Assembly: GCF_031326205.1 (NCBI RefSeq)
Contig: NZ_CP133721.1
Location: forward strand, 1,860,001 to 1,924,000
Direction: 5' to 3'
DNA: 64,000 nt
Source of the DNA: Flavobacterium sp. 20NA77.7
GTDB lineage: Bacteria; Bacteroidota; Bacteroidia; Flavobacteriales; Flavobacteriaceae
In this document: positions 16,910-25,645 of the stretch, in pieces
Layout: each line of letters starts with the position of its first letter
Numbering within the stretch: position 1 is the first letter of the stretch
The notes under the pieces: generated by a model
The model's database searches: none
Told to the model about the DNA's origin: nothing
The model's input: only the letters and a program-made list of their open reading frames with translations
Position numbers and translations under genes: made by a program

Positions 16910-18003
16910 AATCTAGCCCCTACTGTAAATTCTATTGCTTCCGCTCTCCCACCATGAGTTTTTAAACCAAATCCAGTAAACAAACTCTTTGTTAAATAAT
17001 ATTTCATAGCTAATCTTTGGTAAACAGAAACTTCATATTTAAAAGGTTTATATATATAATATCCTAATTGTGTTTCTATAGAAAGTTTATTAATAAATAA
17101 TTCATGTCCAACAAATAAACCCACTCGTTTATAATCTACATTCGGATCTATTGGTTCTTTATCTGGAAATGCAACGGCGGTATATTTAATATAATTTTTC
17201 AAATAGTTAGAAAAAAACACATCTGTTCCTAATTGTAAAGCACTTTTTCTCCCTATTCTTTTATCTACATATAATCCAACATGGAAAAATTCACGTTGTC
17301 CTAAACCTACCACGGGTCCTTCAGAAATTCCTGTTCTAAAAGCAATATTATACTTTATATGCTCTTTATAAAATTTGGTAGAATCAGGAACAGTGTCTAT
17401 TTTTTTTATGTATTGTTTTTCAAAATTATAATTTAAACCTAACGTAAGCGCATAAGTATTTAAGCCGCTATTAGGCGCTTTAAATCTTCCATTAGAAAAA
17501 TGGGTAAACAAAAAGCCAGCCTGAAATCCAACGGGTCCTAAAATATTTTGTTTTTGGTATTGCAATAAGAAATAATTATTATCTAAAATCTTCGTCCCAA
17601 ATGCATTATTTTTATTATTTTTTTCCTTATTATAAGGATTTGTAGTCATTGCGATTCCTTGAGAAATACGAAATAAAAGTTGCCGCTTAAAAAAATAAAA
17701 ATTGTAGTGTAACCCTATTGCAAAATTCTTACCTAAAATTGGATTTTTAAAATCAATGCTTTGTAAGGAAAGTCCATAATCAGGATAATTATATGCACGA
17801 TGCCATTCTTTTGAACCATTTGTTTTTTTATTTACACTAAATAAAAACCCATCAGGATGACCAACAATTAAATGACTAATGTCTGAAGTATGTTTATAGA
17901 TATTACCTCTAAAAAATTGAAAATCTAAGTAATAGCCTTCCCCTTTATTCTGAGAAAAAGCACAAAAAAAATGTACCGAGAATAGTAAAATATATTTTTT
18001 CAT
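16906..18003 (-). CDS. PagL-like acyloxyacyl hydrolase family outer-membrane protein
   Basis: Start set at the ATG at 18003 (MKKYILLFSVHFFCAFSQ, a signal peptide); the upstream TTG is unlikely. 365 residues, beta-barrel-like, with alternating aromatic strands. The segment LFTHFSNGRFKAPNSG contains the His-x-Ser pair that in PagL-type lipid A 3-O-deacylases forms the active site, so lipid A modification is a plausible activity. It is about twice the length of classical PagL and has an extra C-terminal barrel region. Paired with a GIN-domain lipoprotein. Confidence 0.75.
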   Translation of the reverse strand: MKKYILLFSVHFFCAFSQNKGEGYYLDFQFFRGNIYKHTSDISHLIVGHPDGFLFSVNKKTNGSKEWHRAYNYPDYGLSLQSIDFKNPILGKNFAIGLHYNFYFFKRQLLFRISQGIAMTTNPYNKEKNNKNNAFGTKILDNNYFLLQYQKQNILGPVGFQAGFLFTHFSNGRFKAPNSGLNTYALTLGLNYNFEKQYIKKIDTVPDSTKFYKEHIKYNIAFRTGISEGPVVGLGQREFFHVGLYVDKRIGRKSALQLGTDVFFSNYLKNYIKYTAVAFPDKEPIDPNVDYKRVGLFVGHELFINKLSIETQLGYYIYKPFKYEVSVYQRLAMKYYLTKSLFTGFGLKTHGGRAEAIEFTVGARL

Positions 18004-18060
18004 ATCCAATAGTCACAAATATATAGATATTTAAGACAAATCTTACTATTCGTTTTAAAA

Positions 18061-19017
18061 TTAAAATATTTCTTTAGCAATTGCTTTAATATTATCCGCT
18101 TTACCCATAGAATAATAATGTATTACCGGTATACCTGCCGCTACAAGTTCTTTACTTTGTTGGACGCACCACTCAATACCTATTTGTTTCACAGCTTCAT
18201 TATCTTTAGCTTTTACAACTTCCATAATTAAGGCATCGGGTAATTCAATACTAAAACGGTGTGGAATTAAATTTAATTGTTTTTTTGTGGCTATTGGTTT
18301 CAATCCTGGTATAATAGGAACGGTGATCCCTGCAGCTCTACATTTTGTAACGAAATCAAAAAATTTTTGATTGTCAAAAAACATTTGCGTGATGATATAA
18401 TCGGCTCCGTTTTTGATCTTTTGTTTTAAAAAATGAATATCACTATCTAAACTTGGTGCTTCAAGATGTTTTTCAGGGTAACCGGCTACTCCAATACAAA
18501 AATCAGTTTTAGAAGAATTTTGCAAGTCTGCATCTAAATAGATTCCGTTATTTAAATTATGTATTTGGGATACCAATTCAGATGCAAAAGCGTGACCTTC
18601 TTTTTCAGGTTTAAAATAAATTTCACTTTTTACAGCATCGCCTCTGAGCGCCACAACATTATCAATACCTAGAAAATCTAAATCGATCAACAAATTTTCC
18701 GTATCTTCTTTTGTAAATCCACCACATAATATATGCGGAATAGCATCTACATTGTATTTATTTTGAATTCCTGCACAAATCCCTACTGTACCAGGACGCT
18801 TTTTTACAATTTTCTTTTGTAATAATCCGTTCTCTAATTCCTTAAATTCATATTCCTCCCGGTGATACGTGACATCAATAAATGGAGGTTTAAATTCCAT
18901 TAACGGATCAATACTATCAAAAATAGATTGGATATTTTGACCTTTTAAAGGAGGTAAAATTTCGAAGGAAAATAATGGCTTTCCATTAGCGTTTTGTATG
19001 TGTTCTGTTACTTTCAT
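18061..19017 (-). CDS. metF: Methylenetetrahydrofolate reductase
   Basis: 318 residues, a single-domain FAD enzyme that makes 5-methyl-THF for methionine synthase. Family motifs: FEILPP near 17, VTYHREE, GVAGYPEKH and TQMFFDN. It is the last gene of the minus-strand series metH-N, four-helix bundle, metH-C, metF, 80 bp after metH-C. It is therefore probably under the SAM-I riboswitch at 23320-23418. The spacer before it contains a GTCGAAA repeat (about 19031-19048). Confidence 0.96.
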   Translation of the reverse strand: MKVTEHIQNANGKPLFSFEILPPLKGQNIQSIFDSIDPLMEFKPPFIDVTYHREEYEFKELENGLLQKKIVKKRPGTVGICAGIQNKYNVDAIPHILCGGFTKEDTENLLIDLDFLGIDNVVALRGDAVKSEIYFKPEKEGHAFASELVSQIHNLNNGIYLDADLQNSSKTDFCIGVAGYPEKHLEAPSLDSDIHFLKQKIKNGADYIITQMFFDNQKFFDFVTKCRAAGITVPIIPGLKPIATKKQLNLIPHRFSIELPDALIMEVVKAKDNEAVKQIGIEWCVQQSKELVAAGIPVIHYYSMGKADNIKAIAKEIF

Positions 19018-19097
19018 GTTTATGTTTTAAAGTCGAAAGTCGAAAGTCACAAGAAAATTATTTTAAGACTTTATGACATTTGACATTATGACTATTT

Positions 19098-21806
19098 TTA
19101 ATCTGCACTATTTGGAGCCAACCATTTTTCGGCTTGTTCCAAACTAATATTTCTTCTTTTGGCGTAATCTTCAATTTGGTCTTTTTTAATTTTCCCCAAA
19201 CCAAAATATTTACTTTCTGGATGAGCAAAATAATAGCCTGACACGGACGAAGCAGGCCACATGGCCATACTTTCAGTAAGCTTCACTCCTATTACGTTTT
19301 CTACATCTAATAAATGCCACAATGTGGCTTTTTCTAAATGGTCAGGACAGGCTGGATAACCCGGTGCTGGACGAATTCCTTTATATTTTTCAGCAATCAA
19401 ATCTTGATTTGATAAATTTTCATCCGAAGCATAGCCCCAAATTTCTTTACGAACTTGTAAGTGCAAATATTCAGCAAAGGCTTCCGCCAAACGATCGCCT
19501 AGGGCTTTGACCAAAATCGAATTGTAATCGTCCAACTCTTTTTCAAATGCTTTGGCTTTTTCTTCTACTCCAAAACCGGTGGTAACACAAAAACACCCCA
19601 TATAATCTTGTACTCCTGAATCTTTTGGCGCAATAAAATCAGCTAACGCAATATTAGGCGCTCCAGCTGTTTTTTGAGATTGTTGACGCAAGGTTAGAAA
19701 CTTGGTTGTTGGTTGTTGGTTGTTGGTTGTTTGACTGATTTCTATATCATCGTCGTTGATGGTATTGGCAGGAAAAATTCCTAAAACACCTTTGGCAGTT
19801 AACCAATTTTCATTGATTAATTGTGTCAACATTTTTTGCGCATCGGCAAATAAAGACGTAGCTTGTTCTCCTACCACCTCATCGGTTAAAATAGCTGGAT
19901 ATTTTCCGTACAATTCCCAAGAATTGAAAAACGGTGTCCAATCAATATAATCGACTAAATCAGCAATGGCAACATCAACGGTTTTGGTTCCAATGAAATT
20001 AGGTTTTGTTGGTGTGTATTTGCTCCAATCTAATTGTAATTTATTGGCTCTTGCCTGTTCAATCGTTAAGAAATTTTTATCTCTACTACGATTCAAATAC
20101 CCTTCACGGAGCGCGTCGTATTCGGTGCGAATGTCTTGAGTGTATTTTTCTTTAGTATCCGAATTCAATAAATTTCCGGCAACAGTAACCGCTCTAGAAG
20201 CATCATTTACGTGTACTACCGTCGCTTTGTATTGTGGTGCGATTTTCACGGCCGTATGCGCACGAGAAGTCGTTGCCCCGCCAATCATAATTGGAATTTG
20301 AACATTGATTTTATCTAATTCTTTAGCCAAATACACCATTTCGTCAAGCGAAGGCGTAATCAGCCCACTTAATCCGATAATATCTACATTATGCTCAATA
20401 GCTGCCGCAATAATTTTTTCTGGCGCTACCATCACGCCTAAATCGACTATTTCGTAATTGTTACAAGCCAAAACAACGGAAACAATATTTTTTCCAATAT
20501 CGTGAACGTCTCCTTTTACAGTAGCCATCAAGATTTTACCCGCGCTTTGCGAAACACCATCTTTTTCAGCTTCAATAAAAGGCAATAAATACGCCACTGC
20601 TTTTTTCATTACACGTGCCGATTTTACTACCTGTGGCAAGAACATTTTTCCGCTTCCGAATAAATCTCCTACTACATTCATTCCTGCCATCAAATTAATT
20701 TCAATGACCTCAATAGGTTTTGAAGCTGCTTGTCTTGCTTCTTCTACATCTATTTCTATAAATTCGTCAATTCCTTTTACTAATGAATGCGTTAATCGTT
20801 CTTGTATTGTTCCAGAACGCCACTCAGCAATCGCTTTTTCATTGGCCTTGAAATCTCCTTTGAAACTTTCGGCTAAATCCAATAAACGTTCTGTAGCATC
20901 TTCTCTTCTGTTCAACAAAACGTCTTCTACGTGTTCTAACAAAACAGGATCAATTTCGTCGTAAATCTCTAACATTTCAGGATTTACGATACCCATTGTC
21001 ATTCCGTTTTGAATCGCGTGGTATAAAAATGCGGAGTGCATTGCCTCACGCACTTTGTCATTTCCTCTAAACGAAAAAGAAACATTACTTACTCCTCCCG
21101 AAATATGGGCATATGGCAAGTTTTCTCTAATCCATTTGGTCGCACGGAAAAAGTCCAAAGCATTCAATTTATGCTCTTCCATTCCGGTTGCCACTGGAAA
21201 AATATTCGGGTCGAAAATAATGTCTTGAGCAGGAAAACCTACTTTATCAACTAATACATCGTAACTTCTTTTGCAAATTTCGATACGTCTCTCGTAGGTA
21301 TCGGCTTGACCATTTTCGTCAAATGCCATTACGATTACAGCAGCTCCGTAACGCTTGATTTTTTTGGCGTATTCAATGAATTTTTCTTCTCCTTCTTTTA
21401 ACGAAATAGAATTCACTACCCCTTTTCCTTGAATTACTTTCAATCCCGCTTCGATGATTTCCCATTTCGAGCTATCAATCATTACGGGAACACGAGAAAT
21501 ATCGGGTTCGGCAGCAATTAAGTTTAAGAATTTGGTCATGGCATAAGCCCCGTCCAACATTCCCTCATCCATATTGACATCGATGATTTGTGCACCACCT
21601 TCCACCTGATTTCTGGCAATATCTAAAGCTTCTTCGTATTTTTCTTCTTTAATTAATCGAAGGAATTTTCTGGAACCGGTTACATTCGTTCGTTCCCCCA
21701 CATTCACAAAATTAGTTTCTGGGGTAATAATTAATGGCTCTAGACCGGACAACTTTAAATAGTTGTTGGTTGTTGGTTGTTGGTTGTTGGTAATATCAAT
21801 ACCCAT
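19098..21806 (-). CDS. metH: Methionine synthase, folate/cobalamin/activation part
   Basis: 902 residues corresponding to MetH without its homocysteine domain. Pterin-binding domain about 20-270 ([13 protein letters not shown]), cobalamin cap and binding domains with DVHDIG near 431 (the axial histidine), and the SAM-dependent reactivation domain at the C-terminus ([10 protein letters not shown]). Together with the separately encoded homocysteine domain it transfers the methyl group of methyl-THF to homocysteine. The N-terminus before LKLSGLEPL and an internal linker near residue 700 both contain NNQQPTT, coded by the TTGTTGG repeat; these are unusual for the family and look like repeat-derived insertions in loops. 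Confidence 0.95.
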   Translation of the reverse strand: MGIDITNNQQPTTNNYLKLSGLEPLIITPETNFVNVGERTNVTGSRKFLRLIKEEKYEEALDIARNQVEGGAQIIDVNMDEGMLDGAYAMTKFLNLIAAEPDISRVPVMIDSSKWEIIEAGLKVIQGKGVVNSISLKEGEEKFIEYAKKIKRYGAAVIVMAFDENGQADTYERRIEICKRSYDVLVDKVGFPAQDIIFDPNIFPVATGMEEHKLNALDFFRATKWIRENLPYAHISGGVSNVSFSFRGNDKVREAMHSAFLYHAIQNGMTMGIVNPEMLEIYDEIDPVLLEHVEDVLLNRREDATERLLDLAESFKGDFKANEKAIAEWRSGTIQERLTHSLVKGIDEFIEIDVEEARQAASKPIEVIEINLMAGMNVVGDLFGSGKMFLPQVVKSARVMKKAVAYLLPFIEAEKDGVSQSAGKILMATVKGDVHDIGKNIVSVVLACNNYEIVDLGVMVAPEKIIAAAIEHNVDIIGLSGLITPSLDEMVYLAKELDKINVQIPIMIGGATTSRAHTAVKIAPQYKATVVHVNDASRAVTVAGNLLNSDTKEKYTQDIRTEYDALREGYLNRSRDKNFLTIEQARANKLQLDWSKYTPTKPNFIGTKTVDVAIADLVDYIDWTPFFNSWELYGKYPAILTDEVVGEQATSLFADAQKMLTQLINENWLTAKGVLGIFPANTINDDDIEISQTTNNQQPTTKFLTLRQQSQKTAGAPNIALADFIAPKDSGVQDYMGCFCVTTGFGVEEKAKAFEKELDDYNSILVKALGDRLAEAFAEYLHLQVRKEIWGYASDENLSNQDLIAEKYKGIRPAPGYPACPDHLEKATLWHLLDVENVIGVKLTESMAMWPASSVSGYYFAHPESKYFGLGKIKKDQIEDYAKRRNISLEQAEKWLAPNSAD
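19702..19732 (+). repeat. TTGTTGG tandem repeat inside metH
   Basis: About four head-to-tail copies of a seven-base unit (TTGGTTG). It is translated on the minus strand as part of TTNNQQPTT within the linker between cobalamin and activation domains. The same unit occurs at 21762-21790 and, inverted, at 22201-22242. Confidence 0.9.
21762..21790 (+). repeat. TTGTTGG tandem repeat at metH-C start
   Basis: Four copies of the seven-base unit. On the coding strand it gives NNQQPTTNN at the very N-terminus of the metH-C product. It forms one side of an inverted-repeat pair enclosing the four-helix-bundle gene; the other side is at 22201-22242. Confidence 0.9.
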
Positions 21807-21808
21807 AA

Positions 21809-22162
21809 TTATATTTTTTTGTAATAATTGATAAATCCATTTAACAATTTCTTACTTGTTTGAATTTGATTTAGAATAATAGTAAAATTATTTTCATCAA
21901 TATATTTTTGATCCAATGCTAAATAACATTGTGTTTCTAACTCATACAAAGAACCTCTTGAAATATGCAAAAAATTAATCGTGTCTTTCGCTGTTTGGCG
22001 GCCACAACCTTCTGCTATATTAGACGGAACTGAAACGGCACATCTTCTCATTTGATTCGCCAAACCAAAAATTTCTTCTTTAGGAAAAACTTTAGTAGCA
22101 TCATAAATCAAATTAGCTAGTTTTCTAGTTTCAACCCAAACATCTAATTTTATATATTCCAT
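21809..22162 (-). CDS. Four-helix-bundle (S23/TIGR02436) protein
   Basis: 117 residues from the ATG at 22162 ([20 protein letters not shown]); the frame extends 24 codons upstream through repeat DNA but lacks conserved sequence there. Hallmarks of the family are VWxxxxxLA near the start, [28 protein letters not shown] and the LYELETQ segment. These small pentameric proteins were first found in intervening sequences of 23S rRNA genes and are scattered as single genes in Bacteroidota genomes; their role is unknown. Here it sits between the two halves of methionine synthase, bracketed by inverted TTGTTGG repeats, and does not look functionally related to methionine. Confidence 0.9.
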   Translation of the reverse strand: MEYIKLDVWVETRKLANLIYDATKVFPKEEIFGLANQMRRCAVSVPSNIAEGCGRQTAKDTINFLHISRGSLYELETQCYLALDQKYIDENNFTIILNQIQTSKKLLNGFINYYKKI

Positions 22163-22200
22163 CTTTTTTGTTTTTTGTTTTTGGTTGTTCGATTTCAATC

Positions 22201-22242
22201 TATCAACCAACAACCAACAACCAACAACTATCAACTATCAAC
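22201..22242 (-). repeat. TTGTTGG tandem repeat, inverted copy
   Basis: Copies of the seven-base unit in the opposite orientation to 21762-21790, followed by two TCAACTA units, just after the metH-N stop. In the transcript the two arrays are complementary over more than 20 bases and could fold back around the four-helix-bundle ORF. Confidence 0.9.
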
Positions 22243-22244
22243 CC

Positions 22245-23222
22245 TTACACTTTCCTCGGTTTAAACTCTCTCGCAACATTAGCAATTGCTTTGATGTGTT
22301 CTGGAGTAGTGCCGCAACAACCTCCAATAATATTGATTAAATTATCTTGCAAATACTCTCTAATTAAGGCTTGCATTTCTTCTGGCGTTTGGTCATACTG
22401 TCCAAAGGCGTTTGGCAAACCTGCATTAGGATGTGCCGAAATATTCAATTGGGTGTTCATAGACAACCGTTTCAAATACGGTTTCAATTGATCAGCTCCT
22501 AAAGCACAATTAAAACCAACGCTCAATAACGGAATGTGTGAAATCGAAATTAAGAAAGCCTCTACCGTTTGACCCGAAAGTGTTCTTCCTGAAGCATCGG
22601 TAATGGTACCCGAAACCATTATTGGCATGTCTATTTTGCGTTCTTCTTTTACTTCTTCAATCGCAAAAAGGGCTGCTTTGGCATTCAAGGTATCAAAAAT
22701 AGTTTCTACTAATAACACATCGCAACCACCATCAATTAAGGCTTCTACTTGTTGCTTGTACGCCACGCTCAAATCGTCAAAAGTAACTGCACGATACCCT
22801 GGATCGTTTACATCTGGCGACATGGAAGCTGTTCTATTCGTTGGGCCAATCGAACCTGCTACAAATCGAGGACGGTCTGTAAATTCGTCAGCCACTTCAC
22901 GCGCAATTTTAGCCGATTGGTAATTCAACTCGTAGACTAAATCTTCCAAATGATAATCGGCCATACCGATAGTCGTTCCAGAAAATGTATTGGTTTCTAC
23001 AATATCAGCTCCCGCTTGAAAATACAAACGATGTACTTGTTTTACCGCTTCGGGTTGAGTGATAGAAAGTAAATCGTTGTTTCCTTTTAATGGATGTGGA
23101 AAATCTTTGAAGCGTTCGCCACGAAAATCTTCTTCAGAGAAATTGTTGCGTTGCAACATGGTTCCCATAGCCCCGTCTAGGACTAAGATTCTTTCTTTTA
23201 TGGCTTGTTGAATTTTTGACAT
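22245..23222 (-). CDS. metH: Methionine synthase, homocysteine-binding part
   Basis: 325 residues equal to the N-terminal domain of MetH: the zinc-dependent homocysteine S-methyltransferase barrel. LDGAMGTMLQ lies near 15; zinc ligands are the cysteine in GFNCALG (near 238) and the pair in GGCCGTTPEH (near 304). It ends in FKPRKV, exactly where the linker to the pterin domain begins in single-chain MetH, and the rest of the enzyme is encoded at 19098-21806. The splitting is usual in Flavobacteriaceae (from memory), so it is not a broken gene. It is the first gene behind the SAM-I riboswitch. Confidence 0.95.
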   Translation of the reverse strand: MSKIQQAIKERILVLDGAMGTMLQRNNFSEEDFRGERFKDFPHPLKGNNDLLSITQPEAVKQVHRLYFQAGADIVETNTFSGTTIGMADYHLEDLVYELNYQSAKIAREVADEFTDRPRFVAGSIGPTNRTASMSPDVNDPGYRAVTFDDLSVAYKQQVEALIDGGCDVLLVETIFDTLNAKAALFAIEEVKEERKIDMPIMVSGTITDASGRTLSGQTVEAFLISISHIPLLSVGFNCALGADQLKPYLKRLSMNTQLNISAHPNAGLPNAFGQYDQTPEEMQALIREYLQDNLINIIGGCCGTTPEHIKAIANVAREFKPRKV

Positions 23223-23319
23223 ATCTTTTTATTACACAGAGTTACGCTACATTTTCACAGCGTTTCACAAAGTTTATATTATTAATATGTTATCAAGAAA
23301 TTGGAAAGAATTTCCTCGG

Positions 23320-23418
23320 GTTATCTTTTTCGCAAATGCGAATAGAATGTAGCACCTTTCCAAGTATGGAGGTTGCTAAGCTTTCATTGGGTCTATTCCC
23401 TCCAGCTTTCGTGATAAC
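23320..23418 (-). ncRNA. SAM-I (S-box) riboswitch
   Basis: Read on the minus strand, the conserved core is unmistakable: CTGGAGGGAATAGACCCAAT, then GAAAGCTTAGCAACC and GGTGCTACATTC. The closing P1 helix is GTTATC (23418-23413) with GATAAC (23325-23320). It lies 98 bases ahead of metH-N and should switch off metH-metF when SAM is plentiful. No U-tract terminator follows; a short hairpin GGAAA-TTC-TTTCC and a second GATAAC at 23294-23289 come next, so control may be by alternative pairing or at translation. Confidence 0.96.
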
Positions 23419-23441
23419 TATCATTATGTTTATGAACGGTG

Positions 23442-23449
23442 CAAATGTA
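23442..23449 (-). promoter_or_regulatory. -7 box of the metH operon
   Basis: TACATTTG on the minus strand fits TANNTTTG. Transcription would begin near 23435, about 17 bases before the SAM-I aptamer. Confidence 0.5.
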
Positions 23450-23499
23450 AATAGAATTTTTATAAAATGAAATTTTATCTACATTTTAAATTTATTTTA

Positions 23500-24603
23500 T
23501 TAATTACTAGATATTTTTTCTGCAATTTTTATTTTTTCTGCAATTTTTAAAACATCCGCAAGTACGCCTCTAGCTGTAACCTCTCTTCCTGCTCCTGCTC
23601 CTTGTATGACTATTGGAATTTCTTGGTACGATTTTGTATAAATTTCAACTAAATTATCTGCCCCTTTTAATTGCCCCAATGGCGTATTCTTTAGCTCAGA
23701 AACCAACTTAACTTGACCTTTTTTTCTTTGAACATCTAATTCTCCAACATAACGCAATACATGATTTCTAGATTGGGTTATTTTTGCTATTCGAAAAGGT
23801 TCGTCAAAAAATGACTTATTTATTGCATATTCTGCTATAGAATTTCTCTGATTTAAATGAGGTAATAATAATGACTCAACGGTTATATCTTCTAATTCCA
23901 TTTTTATTTCTAATTCTCGAGCCAAAACTAATAGTTTTCTCGCCACATCGTTTCCAGATAAATCTTCACGAGAATCTGGCTCTGTCAATCCTGATTTTTC
24001 TGCTGCAATTAATAATTTGGAAAAAGGTATATCTTCATTTGAAAATCTATTAAAAATATAACTTAATGAACCTGAAAAAACCCCTTTTATTTTAGTAATT
24101 TGCTCCCCTGCATAATGTAACTCGTTTATAGTTTGAATAACTGGCAAACCGGCTCCCACATTTGTTTCGTAATTAAAATATTTTCCGTAATTTACTAACG
24201 ATTCTCGCAAAGATTTATAATATTGATTGGATTGCGTATTTGCCTTTTTATTAGCTGAAACAATATTAAATCCATTTTGAACTAATAAAAAATAATCCTT
24301 TGTGATTTCAATACTCGCAGTTGCATCAACTGCAATTAAATTTTCAAGCTGATTTTGCTTAACATATCCTAAAATATCTTCTAACTTATAGGGAACTCCT
24401 ATGCTACTAAAATCAGACTCCCACTGATTTTTAACACCTTCTTTTTCAAAAAAAGCTATTGTAGAATTTGTAATAATAGGAAATCTCAAATCAATATTCC
24501 TTTTTTCTAAAAAAAATTTTTGACTGGCTATCACTTGATTTAACAAGGCGCTACCAACATTACCTATTCCAAAAAGAATGACATTTACTTTTATTATTGA
24601 CAT
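23500..24603 (-). CDS. hom: Homoserine dehydrogenase
   Basis: 367 residues. NAD(P)-binding FGIGNVGSAL at 11-20, then GAGLPVI, GVFSGSLSYIFNRFS and TEPDSREDLSGNDVARK, all typical of the homoserine dehydrogenase part of ThrA/MetL. There is no aspartate kinase domain. It reduces aspartate semialdehyde to homoserine and stands last in the minus-strand series metY-metX-hom, four bases after metX, so it probably supplies the methionine branch specifically; another copy for threonine may exist elsewhere. Confidence 0.92.
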   Translation of the reverse strand: MSIIKVNVILFGIGNVGSALLNQVIASQKFFLEKRNIDLRFPIITNSTIAFFEKEGVKNQWESDFSSIGVPYKLEDILGYVKQNQLENLIAVDATASIEITKDYFLLVQNGFNIVSANKKANTQSNQYYKSLRESLVNYGKYFNYETNVGAGLPVIQTINELHYAGEQITKIKGVFSGSLSYIFNRFSNEDIPFSKLLIAAEKSGLTEPDSREDLSGNDVARKLLVLARELEIKMELEDITVESLLLPHLNQRNSIAEYAINKSFFDEPFRIAKITQSRNHVLRYVGELDVQRKKGQVKLVSELKNTPLGQLKGADNLVEIYTKSYQEIPIVIQGAGAGREVTARGVLADVLKIAEKIKIAEKISSN

Positions 24604-24607
24604 GTTT

Positions 24608-25579
24608 TTATTTATTAAAAATTGGGTTTAAAAATTTTTCTAATTGTTTATATTCTATTAGGAAAGCATCATGCCCATGAATAGAATTGATGGTATTTAG
24701 TGTTATTCTGTTTGAATAATTCTTCAACCTTTCATGTGTTTTATAATTTTCATCTGGTATAAAAAAATAATCTGAACGAATGGCGATTTGATGAATTTTA
24801 AGAAAAGATTTTTCGACTAACGCTAGTAAATCGTTTTCTTCAGTATATTGTCCTATAGTTTTTAATAAATGATTCATAAGCTTATAAGCGGGCAATTGAA
24901 ACCTTTCTGTTAATTTTTTTCCATGATATTCTAACCATGATTCTATCTCATATATCCCCTTATTATCTCGTTTTTTTCCTTGAAATTTTTGCACTAATGA
25001 CTGTGGTGTTCTGTAAAACAACATAGCATGTACTCTTGCATTAAATATGGGATTAGTTGAATTATTTAAAATAATATCTTGTGCTAAAACATGACCTATC
25101 ACCCAATCATTTGCTTTCCAATTTGCCGCAATAGGTATGATATGCTGAATTTGTCTAGGTTTTATAAATGCCATTTCCCAAGCCAACGCACCACCTAAAC
25201 TTCCGCCTATTACTGCATACAACTGACTTACTTTTAAATATTCTAATGCTTTCCAAAAAAGCATTGCCATATCTTTTGTAGAAAAAATTTTATAGTTTTC
25301 AATTAAATTTTCTATCTTTTCATCATACCCATTTCCCGGGATATTAAAAGCTAGTACAGTATATTTTTTTAAATCAATAACTTTATTTTCTCCTATTAAA
25401 TTATTCCACCAACCGTTACTTCCCGAAACATTTGAATTTCCCGTTAAAGCATGATTTACTACTACTATAGGAGCCATGCCTATAGTGGGGCCAAATACTT
25501 GAAACGAAACGTCAATATTTACAAACTGCCCATTTTGTAATAAAAAATTTGAAATTTTTATATATTGTAATACACTCAT
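24608..25579 (-). CDS. metX: Homoserine O-acetyltransferase
   Basis: 323-residue alpha/beta hydrolase-fold enzyme that activates homoserine for sulfhydrylation. VVNHALTGNSNV forms the oxyanion-hole region, the nucleophile is the serine in GGSLGGALAWE, the acid lies in RSDYFFIP and the histidine in IHGHDAFL near the C-terminus. Acetyl versus succinyl specificity cannot be read with certainty; the neighbouring MetY favours acetyl. The gene begins only eight bases after a terminator-like hairpin, and hom follows four bases after its stop. Confidence 0.9.
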   Translation of the reverse strand: MSVLQYIKISNFLLQNGQFVNIDVSFQVFGPTIGMAPIVVVNHALTGNSNVSGSNGWWNNLIGENKVIDLKKYTVLAFNIPGNGYDEKIENLIENYKIFSTKDMAMLFWKALEYLKVSQLYAVIGGSLGGALAWEMAFIKPRQIQHIIPIAANWKANDWVIGHVLAQDIILNNSTNPIFNARVHAMLFYRTPQSLVQKFQGKKRDNKGIYEIESWLEYHGKKLTERFQLPAYKLMNHLLKTIGQYTEENDLLALVEKSFLKIHQIAIRSDYFFIPDENYKTHERLKNYSNRITLNTINSIHGHDAFLIEYKQLEKFLNPIFNK

Positions 25580-25587
25580 GGTTTTTT

Positions 25588-25628
25588 AAAAAAACTGTCC
25601 TCAATTAAATTTAATTAACCAAAGACAG
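25588..25628 (-). terminator. Hairpin with T-run between metY and metX
   Basis: CTGTC (25628-25624) pairs with GACAG (25599-25595), with additional weak AT/GT pairing in the long loop, followed on the minus strand by seven Ts. The T-run ends only about nine bases before the metX ATG. It could reduce read-through from metY into metX-hom. Confidence 0.6.
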
Positions 25629-25645
25629 CTAAAAACAAATTAAAC

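Noticed and set aside
19702..22242. TTGTTGG arrays as a possible CRISPR array
   Set aside because: The units are seven bases, contiguous and without spacers, and there are no cas genes; they are simple tandem repeats.
19098..23222. metH as a pseudogene broken by insertion
   Set aside because: The two parts split at the natural linker (FKPRKV and LKLSGLEPL), each has its own start and stop, and all catalytic and zinc residues are intact. Split metH is usual in the group.
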